The position numbers and the translations under genes were made by a program. A DNA stretch of 64,000 nucleotides from Candidatus Obscuribacterales bacterium. Its GTDB lineage: Bacteria; Cyanobacteriota; Vampirovibrionia; Obscuribacterales; Obscuribacteraceae. The stretch covers positions 88,749-152,748 of the forward strand of contig JAIEQI010000001.1 in the NCBI GenBank assembly GCA_019747875.1. The letters run 5' to 3'. Shown here one piece after another: positions 1 through 8,852 of the stretch (within the stretch, counting starts at the first letter, position 1; each line of letters starts with the position of its first letter). The notes under the pieces were generated by a model. It did not search any database. It was not told where the DNA came from and was given only the letters and a program-made list of their open reading frames with translations.

Positions 1-294
1 CGATTTAGCGCCCTTGGGGATAGGGTGGTTGCCTGTGCAACACAATCCCTAAATTCGCTTTCCATCTTTACTCCCATTTTTAATTCTCCCTTCGAGATAC
101 AGACATCATCGCTAATTGGAGAAAAATTCCTGGGTCGAGATTGTATTATTATTGGGTCCTCCGATTAGAAAGCAAGTAGCTTTGAGATTCTCATTCAGAT
201 TGACTCACTTGCCTTTGAAACACTGGGACTTGATCTCGGCGTCAGCGAATGGGATACTCTGCGCTCCTGGCTAATTCTGACAAACACGAGAGAC
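1..294. other. Leader region, no gene seen
   Basis: No open reading frame with a credible ribosome binding site was found before the sigma factor gene. The stretch is AT-rich and probably holds the promoter for the operon that follows. ECF42 promoters cannot be recognised by eye here. Confidence 0.4.
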
Positions 295-1563
295 ATGACT
301 TCGCGCGAGCCAACTACTAATAACGACACTGAAATACTCTCGATGCTCGACATCTTATACCGGGAGCAATCACGACGCGTATATGCAACCTTGGTGCGAT
401 TACTTGGGGATTTTGATCTTGCGGAAGAGGCAATGCAAGAGGCGTTTGCAGCAGCGGTAACTCAATGGCGAACTGAGGGTATTCCAACAAATCCAAGATC
501 ATGGCTAGTTTCAACAGCAAGATTCAAAGCAATCGATACAATTCGCCGACGGGCAAAATTCGACAAAACGATTGAAGAGCACGGAGATTTTCTGGCGCCT
601 GGAAGCACAGAACCAGAGCTTTTTGATGAGGACACCTTTAAAGACGATTTGCTTCGTCTTATCTTCACTTGCTGCCATCCGGCTTTATCATCGCCTGCAC
701 AAATAGCTCTAACACTCAGAGAAACATGCGGATTAACAACGGAGGAGATTGCCTCAGCTTTTCTCACATCGGCTGTAACGATCGCACAAAGAATAGTTCG
801 TGGAAAGGCGAAAATTCGCGATGCGAGAATTCCCTATGAAGTTCCGTCGCAAGCAGATCTTCCAGAGAGACTGGATTCGGTCCTCTCAGTTATTTATCTT
901 GTTTTCAATGAAGGCTACTCTGCATCATCAGGAGCTCATGCAACACGTGTGGATTTATCCTCAAAAGCAATCCACCTTGGAGAGGTTCTTCTTGAATTGC
1001 TGCCCGACTCTGAGGTGATGGGTTTGCTCGCTTTGATGTTGTTGCATGAATCAAGGCGGACAGCGAGAACTGATCAAAATGGCGATCTAATACTCCTTGA
1101 AGATCAAGATCGCTCATTGTGGAATCAAAATCAAATCGCAAAAGGAATTGAACTTGTGCAGCGCGCCATGGCATCAGCAGACTTTGGCACGTACACAATA
1201 CAAGCGGCGATCTCAGCCGCTCATGCTAATGCGAAGAGCGCGACGGAAACCGATTGGTCGCAAATAGTGGCACTCTACGATCTGCTCATGCAAGCAGAGC
1301 CGTCGCCAGTAATCGAACTGAACAGGGCTGTAGCAGTTGCCATGCGAGATGGACCGCAAATAGGGCTTAATCTAATAGATGAAATTCTGGCTCGTGGAGA
1401 ACTAAAGGACTATCACTTAATTCATGCAGCTAAAGGTGAACTGAGTCGCCGTCTTGGAAAAAAAATTGACGCGCGCGCCTCTTATCAACTAGCGCTGGAA
1501 CTCGCAAAACAAGAGCCTGAACAGCGTTTACTCCAAAAACGACTGCTAGAATTAAATGAGTAA
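295..1563 (+). CDS. ECF42-type RNA polymerase sigma factor
   Basis: This extracytoplasmic-function sigma factor has a long C-terminal extension. Region sigma-2 lies at about residues 18-90 (LLGDFDLAEEAMQEAF and the PRSWLVSTARFKAID segment). Region sigma-4 lies at about 125-175. The extension from about 185 onward matches DUF6596 (VLSVIYLVFNEGYSAS) followed by TPR-like helices. At 422 residues it is far longer than a minimal ECF (about 180), as expected for group ECF42. Members of this group are known to sit beside YCII/DGPF genes and to lack an anti-sigma factor, with the extension thought to control activity. Three DGPF genes follow directly, which supports the call. The start at 295 has only a weak ribosome binding site; the ATG at 343 is an alternative. 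Confidence 0.9.
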   Translation: MTSREPTTNNDTEILSMLDILYREQSRRVYATLVRLLGDFDLAEEAMQEAFAAAVTQWRTEGIPTNPRSWLVSTARFKAIDTIRRRAKFDKTIEEHGDFLAPGSTEPELFDEDTFKDDLLRLIFTCCHPALSSPAQIALTLRETCGLTTEEIASAFLTSAVTIAQRIVRGKAKIRDARIPYEVPSQADLPERLDSVLSVIYLVFNEGYSASSGAHATRVDLSSKAIHLGEVLLELLPDSEVMGLLALMLLHESRRTARTDQNGDLILLEDQDRSLWNQNQIAKGIELVQRAMASADFGTYTIQAAISAAHANAKSATETDWSQIVALYDLLMQAEPSPVIELNRAVAVAMRDGPQIGLNLIDEILARGELKDYHLIHAAKGELSRRLGKKIDARASYQLALELAKQEPEQRLLQKRLLELNE

Positions 1564-1652
1564 GATCTCATAATCAGAATGTCGATCTGCCTCCCCTTCA
1601 TTCGACTAATTGTTGAAAGAGTAAAATCGCAAAACTTGCGAGGAGGAAAAAG

Positions 1653-2045
1653 ATGAAATTCATATGCTTGGGTTATGCTGATGAGTCCAAATTCGCCTCG
1701 ATGTCAAAGGAGGAGATGGATGCGGCTGTAGAAGAGTGTTTCGCTTACGACGATGAGTTACGCCGAGGCGGCCACTTTGCCGGCGGCGAAGCATTGCAAA
1801 GCGCGACGAATGCAGTCACCATCCGGCAACGCGGTGGCAAGGTCGACATCACAGACGGACCCTATGCCGAAACGAAAGAACAAATTGGCGGCATTCTTTA
1901 TCTTGAAGCTAAAGATCTCAATCAAGCAATTGCTCTGATGTCAAAACATCCTGGTGTTAAATTTGGACCTTTTGAAATTAGACCCGCCGATGAGGAATTC
2001 AACAAATTGATCGAGTCACGCAGTAAAGCGCTGCAAGCTACGTAA
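1653..2045 (+). CDS. YCII/DGPF-domain protein (first of three)
   Basis: This is a 130-residue protein of the YCII-related superfamily, with a ferredoxin-like fold. It carries the signature [13 protein letters not shown] near residues 69-81, a Tyr variant of the DGPF motif. A strong Shine-Dalgarno site (GAGGAGG) precedes the ATG. It is the first of three paralogues downstream of an ECF42 sigma factor, an arrangement known from actinobacteria and proteobacteria. The enzymatic role of DGPF proteins is not established, so no reaction is assigned. Confidence 0.88.
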   Translation: MKFICLGYADESKFASMSKEEMDAAVEECFAYDDELRRGGHFAGGEALQSATNAVTIRQRGGKVDITDGPYAETKEQIGGILYLEAKDLNQAIALMSKHPGVKFGPFEIRPADEEFNKLIESRSKALQAT

Positions 2046-2056
2046 GAGGTTTTGTC

Positions 2057-2446
2057 ATGAAATATATGTTGTTGATCTACAGTGATGAAAAACTTTGGTC
2101 GGATGGTGAACGTGCTGAATGCATGGCTGAATCAACGGCGATTTGCCACGAGCTACAAGCTAAAGGTCAATTTCTCGGAGCCTCTCCGCTTCATTCCGTC
2201 ACGGCGGCGACAAGCCTTCGCATCCGCGAGGGAAAAAAGCTAATCACCGATGGACCGTTTGCAGAAACCACTGAGCAACTTGGCGGATATTACATTATCG
2301 ATGTAAAAAATCTCGACGAAGCAATCGCAATTGCCACCCGCTTACCGCCAGCAAAAAAGGGCACGGTAGAAATTCGCCCGATCTTCGAATTAGAGAATTT
2401 GCCCGAGCCCTCAAATGAAGAAAAAGTAGTCGGACATAAGAACTAG
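2057..2446 (+). CDS. YCII/DGPF-domain protein (second of three)
   Basis: The protein has 129 residues with the motif DGPFAETTEQLGG at about residues 68-80, then the beta strand YYIIDVKNLDEAIAIA. It starts 11 bp after the stop of the preceding paralogue and has an AGAGG site upstream, so the two are surely cotranscribed. The motif is the canonical DGPF form. It is probably a member of the sigma factor's own regulon, inferred from the known ECF42-DGPF linkage rather than from a visible promoter. Confidence 0.88.
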   Translation: MKYMLLIYSDEKLWSDGERAECMAESTAICHELQAKGQFLGASPLHSVTAATSLRIREGKKLITDGPFAETTEQLGGYYIIDVKNLDEAIAIATRLPPAKKGTVEIRPIFELENLPEPSNEEKVVGHKN

Positions 2447-2542
2447 TTCGCTTCACCCAGCTAGCAAAGTTCAACAAGACATCTGAACAGAAGCTATCAA
2501 ACAGTTGAAATTTAAAACACGCAACAAGCAGAGGAAAAAATC

Positions 2543-2968
2543 ATGAGAGTAATGGTAATCGTCAAGGCAAGCAGTGGATCAGAAGCTGGCGAAATGCCTA
2601 CAGAACAGCTCCTTACCGAAATGGGTAATTACAACGAAGAGCTTGTGAAGGCAGGCATCCTGCTAGCCGGAGAAGGACTCCACCCGAGTTCCAAAGGATT
2701 TCGCGTTCGTTTTTCTGGAAAGGACAGATCTGTAATTAATGGTCCTTTTGCAGAAACGAAAGAACTAATTGCCGGTTATTGGATTTGGAAAGTGAAATCA
2801 ATGGAAGAAGCAATCGAATGGGTCAAGAAATGCCCGAATCCAATGAACGAGGACAGCGACATTGAAATTCGGCAGATTTTTGAAGCTGAAGATTTTGGCG
2901 CAGAGTTTACGCCTGAACTGCGAGAACAGGAAGATCGTATTCGTGCCGAAGCAGCAAAAATCAAATAG
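2543..2968 (+). CDS. YCII/DGPF-domain protein (third of three)
   Basis: This 141-residue YCII-family protein has the variant motif NGPFAETKELIAG, with Asp replaced by Asn, at about residues 67-79. It also has a longer charged C-terminal tail than its two neighbours. An AGAGGAA site precedes the ATG. The divergence between the three copies suggests old paralogues rather than a recent tandem duplication. Confidence 0.87.
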   Translation: MRVMVIVKASSGSEAGEMPTEQLLTEMGNYNEELVKAGILLAGEGLHPSSKGFRVRFSGKDRSVINGPFAETKELIAGYWIWKVKSMEEAIEWVKKCPNPMNEDSDIEIRQIFEAEDFGAEFTPELREQEDRIRAEAAKIK

Positions 2969-3004
2969 ACATCGCGTACACAAAAATATTGAGGACTAAA
3001 TATC

Positions 3005-3496
3005 ATGGCTAAAGCAACAAAAACGATTCCTGATGGAGTCTCAACACTCACACCCTATTTGATCATTAAAGGCGTTGCCGATGCGATCGAGTTTTACAAA
3101 AAAGCATTCGGCGCGGAAGAGATGAATCGCCTGGCCATGCCGGATGGTCGCATCATGCACGCGGCGTTAAAATTCGGCAACTCGACACTGTTCCTGTGTG
3201 ATGAGTTTCCGGAATATGATTGCGGACTCAGTCCCGCATCACTAAAAAATGCGCACGCAACGATGCACCTTTTTGTTGAGGATGTTGATAAAGCATATCA
3301 ACGTGCATTAGATGCCGGTGCAACCGGACTGATGCCGCCTGACAACATGTTCTGGGGCGATCGTTATTGCAGACTGGTCGATCCATTCGGACAACCTTGG
3401 AGCCTTGCAACACACGTAGAAGATCTCACACCGGAAGAAATTAAGGAGCGGATGGAGACCGGTTGCCCACCGGCCCAGGAAGCAGCAAAGGTATAA
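3005..3496 (+). CDS. VOC-family (PhnB/glyoxalase-like) protein
   Basis: This is a 163-residue protein of the vicinal oxygen chelate superfamily, PhnB-like subgroup. Two beta-alpha-beta modules are visible: residues 14-70 (LTPYLIIKGVADAIEFYKKAF) and about 82-140 (ATMHLFVEDVDKAYQRAL, then DRYCRLVDPFGQPW). VOC proteins of this type often accompany ECF42/DGPF clusters. The gene follows the third DGPF gene by 36 bp and closes the cluster, ending just before a strong hairpin. The substrate is unknown. Confidence 0.87.
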   Translation: MAKATKTIPDGVSTLTPYLIIKGVADAIEFYKKAFGAEEMNRLAMPDGRIMHAALKFGNSTLFLCDEFPEYDCGLSPASLKNAHATMHLFVEDVDKAYQRALDAGATGLMPPDNMFWGDRYCRLVDPFGQPWSLATHVEDLTPEEIKERMETGCPPAQEAAKV

Positions 3497-3518
3497 TCGC
3501 GCCAAAAGTGGTCTATAA

Positions 3519-3550
3519 TTCGCCCTGTTGTAGTCTCTCAACAGGGCGAA
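3519..3550 (+). terminator. Perfect 12-bp hairpin after the sigma/DGPF cluster
   Basis: The arms TTCGCCCTGTTG (3519-3530) and CAACAGGGCGAA (3539-3550) pair perfectly across an 8-nt loop. TATTTTAAGG follows. It lies between the VOC gene and the next gene. A TATAAT-like hexamer at 3514-3519 touches the left arm, so the hairpin could instead sit in the 5' leader of the downstream gene. Confidence 0.6.
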
Positions 3551-3566
3551 TATTTTAAGGGTCATC

Positions 3567-4277
3567 ATGAAAAAACTATTTGGTATTCTTGCCATTTCTC
3601 TGATTTCGTTTGGCAACTGTTCCCAGGCATTTGCTGGAGACATGAATGATCTTCGCAACAAACGATACGGAGAAGTCCTTCTGGGCAGGGGCGGATTAGT
3701 AGTTCCAAATGAATTCGATGTCTATAACACTATAGGACTTAATGACTGCCCTGAAGAACTTTGGAGCAAACTCGATCCAGAGAAAATAAAAGCGGATACT
3801 GGAGCCAAAGCTGTAAAACTCAATGGACCTCGATACTGGACTATAGATGGATTGCGAAACAGTGTTCTTCTAGACAAAGAGATCAAAAGCTTCGGCGGAA
3901 TCCAAATGAGGCACGCCGGAACGCTCAAGTTATCGATTAAAGACAAACTCAGCATTGGAAAACCCTACGTCGAACATCAGGTTGCCCGCAAAACGATATG
4001 GGTGTTTCAAGCAAACAAACCAGTTTATCAACTCATCAGTCCAGACGGCTCCGTTTATTTTATGCAGTCTTATAGTGTGCAAAAGGAAAAGCAGGATCCA
4101 GACGGTTTGACAAAGCTTGCGAACAAACTGAGTTTGCAGAATGGCTGGAAGTTCAGAACGGTCACTCTCAAAAAGGACTTTGAAGTACAGGCGATAAACG
4201 GTGTTGCAGTTGTAGTTCAAGATGATCTCGATAATACGTATCAAAAATCGACAGCAAAAGAGTCTGACAATTTATAG
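3567..4277 (+). CDS. Secreted protein of unknown function
   Basis: This is a 236-residue protein with an N-terminal signal peptide (Lys2-Lys3, hydrophobic core to about residue 20, cleavage near AFAGD). AAGGG sits 7 nt before the ATG and supports the start. I do not recognise the family. The mature part is mixed alpha/beta with many Lys and Asp residues and has one Cys, near residue 52. It is followed by a convergent gene and a shared hairpin terminator. Confidence 0.75.
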   Translation: MKKLFGILAISLISFGNCSQAFAGDMNDLRNKRYGEVLLGRGGLVVPNEFDVYNTIGLNDCPEELWSKLDPEKIKADTGAKAVKLNGPRYWTIDGLRNSVLLDKEIKSFGGIQMRHAGTLKLSIKDKLSIGKPYVEHQVARKTIWVFQANKPVYQLISPDGSVYFMQSYSVQKEKQDPDGLTKLANKLSLQNGWKFRTVTLKKDFEVQAINGVAVVVQDDLDNTYQKSTAKESDNL

Positions 4278-4422
4278 GCGTACCTTGCTCTAACGCCATA
4301 GTCTCTCTCCGAACCAATAAGACACCAAACTCAATCTCAAGTAAAATCACGACTTTTGTGTACAAGAACGGAGAGTCAATGCATAATTCCACAGTTTCAG
4401 TAGAAACTGCTGTCGAAAGAAA

Positions 4423-4472
4423 TTGCCCTTTCCGAATAACCAGACCCCCATCAGGTTATCGGGAAAGGGCAA
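4423..4472. terminator. Long hairpin between convergent genes
   Basis: A 19-nt left arm starting TTGCCCTTTCC pairs with a right arm ending GGGAAAGGGCAA (4454-4472), with two mismatches and a loop of about 12 nt. It lies between the plus-strand gene ending at 4277 and the minus-strand gene ending at 4516, so it can serve both. A smaller hairpin (CAGTTTC/GAAACTG) is at 4392-4409. Confidence 0.6.
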
Positions 4473-4515
4473 CGAGACCAGATCTTCGCAGGAACGGTCG
4501 TATCCTGACGAATGA

Positions 4516-5418
4516 CTATTTGCGGCGAGCCTCTCGGCCACGTCCAGTAACTCTCCTAATTCCATCGCTATCGAATTCGATTTCGTCGCCGTTACGAAAT
4601 CTGATCGTTGTGACCCCGTTGTCCATAGAAACGCCTACCTCATCCGCACCCTGAATGAGAAACGATCCATCCGGATGCAACATAAACCGGCTGCCGTCCT
4701 CTCGATCAATGAACTGGTTACCTCGCAACCTGAAGAATGTATCGCCCGTCACTAGTGGCTGTCTATCGCCATGGCGGCTGGGATCGAACGAATCGCTCGG
4801 AGGCAATCCAAGATCGCGAGTTCCCCATACATCAACGGCGGAAATTCGATTGCCATTTTCGTCCACCTCATAAAGCTTATTATCATCAGGCTGCTTTTCT
4901 GGTCCACCTTTATCACCTGAACCAGCGACACCGCCTTTCTCAGGAATTGCGACATTGCCGCTTATGCGATTGCCATTTTCATCAACCTCGTACAGCTTGT
5001 TATCATCAGGCTGCTTTTCTGGTCCACCTTTATCACCTGAACCAGCGACACCGCCTTTCTCGGGAATGGCGACATTGCCGCTTATGCGATTACCTTTTTC
5101 ATCTACTGGATAAAGCTTGTTATCGTCAGCTTGCTTCTCTGGACCGCCCTTGTCGCCATCTCCACGCATGGCACCTTTTTGGCTAGCACCAACTCCCTTC
5201 TTCATCTCGTCCAAGAAGGTGAAGTCAGGAACTTTAGATATATACTTGCCAAACAGAGGAAGACTAGAACTTGAGTCTGTAGGCTTGCTAAATGATTGCT
5301 TCAAATCTTCGTTTCTCAGTTCATCTCTGAACCTATCACTTGCCTCCGCCGAGAAGTTCTTCGGTTCGCCTTCGCCCTTCTTATAATCGGCTTCTTTATC
5401 CGATGCTCTCTCTGACAT
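4516..5418 (-). CDS. Repeat protein with 40-residue GDKGGPEK repeats
   Basis: This 300-residue, very hydrophilic protein has no signal peptide. The N-terminal about 65 residues are rich in Ser, Glu and Lys. The centre holds two near-identical 40-residue repeats plus partial copies (cores GSGDKGGPEKQPDDNKLY and ENGNRISGNVAIP). The DNA shows the same 120-bp period at about 4921 and 5041. The C-terminal 110 residues (DREDGSRFMLHPDGSFLIQG, RFRNGDEIEFDSDGIRRVTG) form a beta-rich YD-like module. GAGAGGG precedes the ATG. No function is recognised. It follows the larger repeat protein on the same strand. Confidence 0.75.
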   Translation of the reverse strand: MSERASDKEADYKKGEGEPKNFSAEASDRFRDELRNEDLKQSFSKPTDSSSSLPLFGKYISKVPDFTFLDEMKKGVGASQKGAMRGDGDKGGPEKQADDNKLYPVDEKGNRISGNVAIPEKGGVAGSGDKGGPEKQPDDNKLYEVDENGNRISGNVAIPEKGGVAGSGDKGGPEKQPDDNKLYEVDENGNRISAVDVWGTRDLGLPPSDSFDPSRHGDRQPLVTGDTFFRLRGNQFIDREDGSRFMLHPDGSFLIQGADEVGVSMDNGVTTIRFRNGDEIEFDSDGIRRVTGRGREARRK

Positions 5419-5746
5419 TTGACCACCCTCTCAACAGCAATTCAATAGTTCATCCGGTTTCTACAACTTATCAAAAAGTTCTCCCAAGACTCTCCCGGGT
5501 TTTTATCAATCGCCGAAATCTTCGAAAGTGTGCGGATTTATGCAGTGAGCTAGTGATTGATCGACAGTTATCTGAGCGATCAATCACTAGAGACTTCAAA
5601 GCATTCAGCGCTGGAATTGGGTGTCTGATTCAAGACACCGGACAGACACGGAATTGGTGATTCTCAAGCAGAGTCGAAGCGAAGTCAGAATCCCAGCATT
5701 CCGTCGGCGCTCCCAGCCTCGAACCGAGCTGCTATCAGTTTCTGAA
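5419..5746. other. Gap with two strong inverted repeats
   Basis: No gene was seen. A perfect 14-bp inverted repeat (CTAGTGATTGATCG at 5550-5563 with its complement at 5577-5590) and a 7-bp hairpin (GGTGTCT/AGACACC, 5620-5639) are present. A stretch at 5703-5726 weakly resembles the genomic GCCGGC repeat element. Confidence 0.5.
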
Positions 5747-8278
5747 TTATTCCTGGCGTCCGTCCGGACGTTGAATGCTGGTGCTTCCGTCCTTGTTAGT
5801 TACTTTAATGGAACCATCTGGTTCAACCGAAATATCGCCGTCTATTTTATCGATAGGCTTGCCGGAGCTGTCGTAGCGATTCCAACTCTCGCCTTCCTTT
5901 TTCCAGACATAAGTGTCACCACCCGCAGTGGTCGTGGTGATCGTATTCGGCTTCGAGTCCACTCCATACTCAACCCGATTACGAGTGCCATCAGGATACC
6001 CAATGTTCACCACTTGCCCATCTTTATTTGTTGTCGTTTGAGACTGATTCGGTTCAATGCGCGTTGTTGAACCATCCAGATGACTGATTTGCGAATGTCC
6101 GTCCTTCGCAATAAGTACAACATCGCCTTCAGGGGTGACTGAAATATCGCCTTCGAGCGTCTTCAGTTCTTTGCCATCCTTGTCAGTACGTGTCCAGGTT
6201 CCGTCCGCGTTCTTCGTCTGCGCTCCGCCATCAGGCAAATGGATTTTGTTCAACTGCCCTTTTTGATCGTACTCAAAAGTAGCCTTGTCGCCATCCGCTT
6301 GCGTGATCGCAACCACTTTGCCATCCTTATCAACCTTCATATCGGATTTGTCGGCATTTGTGATCGTCTTTGATCCGTCTAAGTGGCTAATCTGACCGCT
6401 TCCATCTTTCTTTTTCAGAACTAAATCGCCGTTGTTTTCAACTGTTATGTCGCCATTGACCTTAGCGACTTCTTTTCCGTTCTTGTCTGTGCGAGTCCAA
6501 GTTCCGTCATCGTTGCGTGTTTGCGCGCCACCATCGGGCAGACTGAACTTCCTCAATTTGCCATCTTTATCATATTCAAAGTTAGCGGTATCACCATCAG
6601 CTTGAGTTAGCGATCTCACTCTGCCATCTTTGTCATACGTAATTTGAGATTGATCTTTATTTATGAATGTGCGCGCTCCATCAAGATGACTAATCTGCGC
6701 CTCGCCGTTTTTATCTACGAAGACTACGTCGCCTTCTTTGGTGACTGAAATGTCGCCGTTTAGTTTCCCAACTTCTTTACCGTCTTTATCGGTTCGAGTC
6801 CACGTACCGTCTGCTTGCCTTGTTTGAGCACCACCATCGGGCAAGTGAATCTTATTCAACTGTCCTTTCTGATCGTACTCAAATTTGGCAGTGTCGCCAT
6901 CAGCTTGCGTCAAAGAGGTTACTTTACCGTCTTTGTCAAACGTCATTTGCGATTGATCTTTATTTATGAATGTGCGCGATGAATCAAGATGACTGACTTG
7001 CACGTCGCCATTCTTATCGGCAAAGATAGTGTCGCCCGAATCAGTGACGGAAATGTCGCCATCCAATTTCCCAACTACCTTTCCATTTTTATCTGTTCGC
7101 GTCCATGTTCCATCTGGCTGCTTCGTATGAGAACCACCGTCGGGTAATTGTACTTTGGCAAGATTACCGCTCTTGTCATACTCAAACTTGGCAGTATCAC
7201 CGTCCGATTGAGTCAGTGATGTTACTTTGCCATTTTTGTCGAATGTCATTTGCGACTGATCTTTATTGATAAACGTTCGTGATGCATCAAGGTGGCTTAC
7301 TTGCACCTCTCCATTGTGATCAGCAAAAACAACGTCGCCTGATTGTGTGACAAAAATGTCGCCGTTTAATTTTCCAACTTCCTTGCCATCTTTGTCCGTT
7401 CGGCTCCAAGAGCCATCAGACTGCCTCGTTTGCGAACCACCGTCGGGCAAATGCACCTTTGTAAGATTGCCGCCCTTGTCATATTCGAATTTTGCAGTAT
7501 CCCCATCAGCTTGAGTTAGCGACGTAACCCTTCCCGACTTATCTTTTGTCAATTGGGATTGATCAGCGTTGATGATAGTTTTTGATCCGTCTAAGTGACT
7601 GACCTGGGAGTTGCCATCTTTTCCGACAAAGACGACGTCTCCGTCTTTCGTAACTTGAATGTCACCATTGACTCGGCCGGTTTCCTTACCATTCTTGTCC
7701 GTAGTTACCCAGGTTCCATCGGATTTTTTTGTTTGTGCACCACCGTCCGGAAGCTGGATCTTCTCAAGATCGCCATTCGGATTGTACTCAAATTTGCCAG
7801 ACCTTCCATCCGCTTGCGTAAGAGCCACAACTCTCCCATTCCTATCTACAGTCATCTGGGAGTTATCATCGTTTAGATATGTCGTTGATCCATCTGAGTT
7901 CGTAACAGTCTTGCTGCCATCGCTCTTATTATCGACAGCTCCATCACCTGTCGGTTTACTTGCATCGGCCGGGTTCTGTCCTACGTCAGCTTTCTGTTGA
8001 GACGCAGCAGAATCAGAAGGAGCCATATCTGCCCCCGGCTTATGATTAACAGCAGCCTTTACTACCTCGGCAGAATACTTGAACATCGGCTTGCCGAACT
8101 CATCGGTAATACCGCTTGTACCACCATTTTTTAGATAGTCAATGTAGTCCTTCTGCTTTTGAACGAGGTCCTCTTTGCCAGAGTTTGCCTCATTCGAGGT
8201 CTTCTCCGAAGTTTTCTCGGAGGAGGAATCGCTATTCTTTTCAATAGTCTGTTCAGCGGGCTGTTGATTGTCTGCCAT
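5747..8278 (-). CDS. Large YD/RHS-like repeat protein (seven about 101-residue repeats)
   Basis: This 843-residue protein begins with about 135 residues of low-complexity Ser/Glu/Lys/Asp-rich sequence. It then has about seven repeats of roughly 101 residues, each with LTQADGDTAKFEYD, LPDGG, WTRTDKDGKEVGKLNGDI and a GDVVF...SHLDGS segment. Repeat cores resemble YD/RHS repeats, which form beta shells. No toxin domain follows: the last copy degenerates and the protein ends with an Arg-rich tail. The start at 8278 is preferred because GTGGGGG lies just upstream; an in-frame ATG at 8314 has no such site. No signal peptide or membrane segment is seen. Function is unknown. Confidence 0.8.
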   Translation of the reverse strand: MADNQQPAEQTIEKNSDSSSEKTSEKTSNEANSGKEDLVQKQKDYIDYLKNGGTSGITDEFGKPMFKYSAEVVKAAVNHKPGADMAPSDSAASQQKADVGQNPADASKPTGDGAVDNKSDGSKTVTNSDGSTTYLNDDNSQMTVDRNGRVVALTQADGRSGKFEYNPNGDLEKIQLPDGGAQTKKSDGTWVTTDKNGKETGRVNGDIQVTKDGDVVFVGKDGNSQVSHLDGSKTIINADQSQLTKDKSGRVTSLTQADGDTAKFEYDKGGNLTKVHLPDGGSQTRQSDGSWSRTDKDGKEVGKLNGDIFVTQSGDVVFADHNGEVQVSHLDASRTFINKDQSQMTFDKNGKVTSLTQSDGDTAKFEYDKSGNLAKVQLPDGGSHTKQPDGTWTRTDKNGKVVGKLDGDISVTDSGDTIFADKNGDVQVSHLDSSRTFINKDQSQMTFDKDGKVTSLTQADGDTAKFEYDQKGQLNKIHLPDGGAQTRQADGTWTRTDKDGKEVGKLNGDISVTKEGDVVFVDKNGEAQISHLDGARTFINKDQSQITYDKDGRVRSLTQADGDTANFEYDKDGKLRKFSLPDGGAQTRNDDGTWTRTDKNGKEVAKVNGDITVENNGDLVLKKKDGSGQISHLDGSKTITNADKSDMKVDKDGKVVAITQADGDKATFEYDQKGQLNKIHLPDGGAQTKNADGTWTRTDKDGKELKTLEGDISVTPEGDVVLIAKDGHSQISHLDGSTTRIEPNQSQTTTNKDGQVVNIGYPDGTRNRVEYGVDSKPNTITTTTAGGDTYVWKKEGESWNRYDSSGKPIDKIDGDISVEPDGSIKVTNKDGSTSIQRPDGRQE

Positions 8279-8477
8279 GTTTCCCCCACATGAGCTCAAG
8301 GCAATTTCCGACATGAAGTGCTCATCAACTTACGTTGAAAGTATGAAAATTAGCAGGATCGCCAAAATTTCTCCCGTCTATTTTAATATATAGACTATGC
8401 TGCTCAATGGCGGAACCATCCAGAACCCCGTCCCGTCTCATCTTTCGGGATAGGGGAGAAGAGTTGCTAGTACAAAA
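8279..8477. other. Intergenic stretch
   Basis: This AT-rich gap separates the large repeat protein from the small reading frame at 8478. An imperfect hairpin built on CCCC/GGGG lies at about 8422-8452. No gene was seen. Confidence 0.4.
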
Positions 8478-8615
8478 ATGTCGGCATTAACAATTGATGC
8501 ATGCAACATTGTCGCGAAAGCATGTGATCAGTTTCCGTCCGATTTGACTATGCAAGCTTGTGCAAACGAAGTTCGAAAATGCGTAGGCAATTTGCAGAAG
8601 ATCGCATCGAAATAG
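8478..8615 (+). CDS. Possible 45-residue twin-Cx6C microprotein
   Basis: This short frame runs from ATG 8478 to TAG 8613-8615. Its four cysteines are evenly placed: C9-x6-C16 and C28-x6-C35, giving two Cx6C pairs on a predicted helical hairpin (IDACNIVAKAC and MQACANEVRKC). The composition looks protein-like. The ribosome binding site is weak (GAG about 14 nt upstream), so translation is uncertain. A helical hairpin with paired cysteines would suit metal binding or a disulfide-locked hairpin; that is inference only. Confidence 0.35.
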   Translation: MSALTIDACNIVAKACDQFPSDLTMQACANEVRKCVGNLQKIASK

Positions 8616-8852
8616 CAACGAGACCTTAATTGCTCAATGGCTCTCAAATCGGGGATGAGAAGCATCACATGTTTGACTTGGGCTTGGACCGGGCGCCTAA
8701 TCGGAGATTTTTTAAATCATTTTGATCTCCGCATTCACACTGGCATCTCGGCTGTGAAGCCCGGGACTGAAGGACTTTGTGGCGCCTAAAAGATCTCAAG
8801 ATGATATCCTCTTGAAGTCGTGAGAACCACTCCACGGCGCAAGGGAGGAACA
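8616..8852. other. Intergenic leader with one hairpin
   Basis: No gene was seen. A hairpin CGGAGAT/ATCTCCG (8702-8708 with 8725-8731) encloses an AT-rich loop and may end transcription of the small upstream frame. The rest is presumably the promoter region of the gene at 8853. Confidence 0.35.

Noticed and set aside
4737..5186. 149-codon plus-strand frame opposite the 120-bp repeats
   Set aside because: It is the antisense shadow of the repeat protein, with the same period and no binding site.
5703..5726. Possible extra GCCGGC-element copy
   Set aside because: Only the tail half (GGCGCTCCCAGCCTCGAACC) matches and the hairpin arms are missing; too weak to call.
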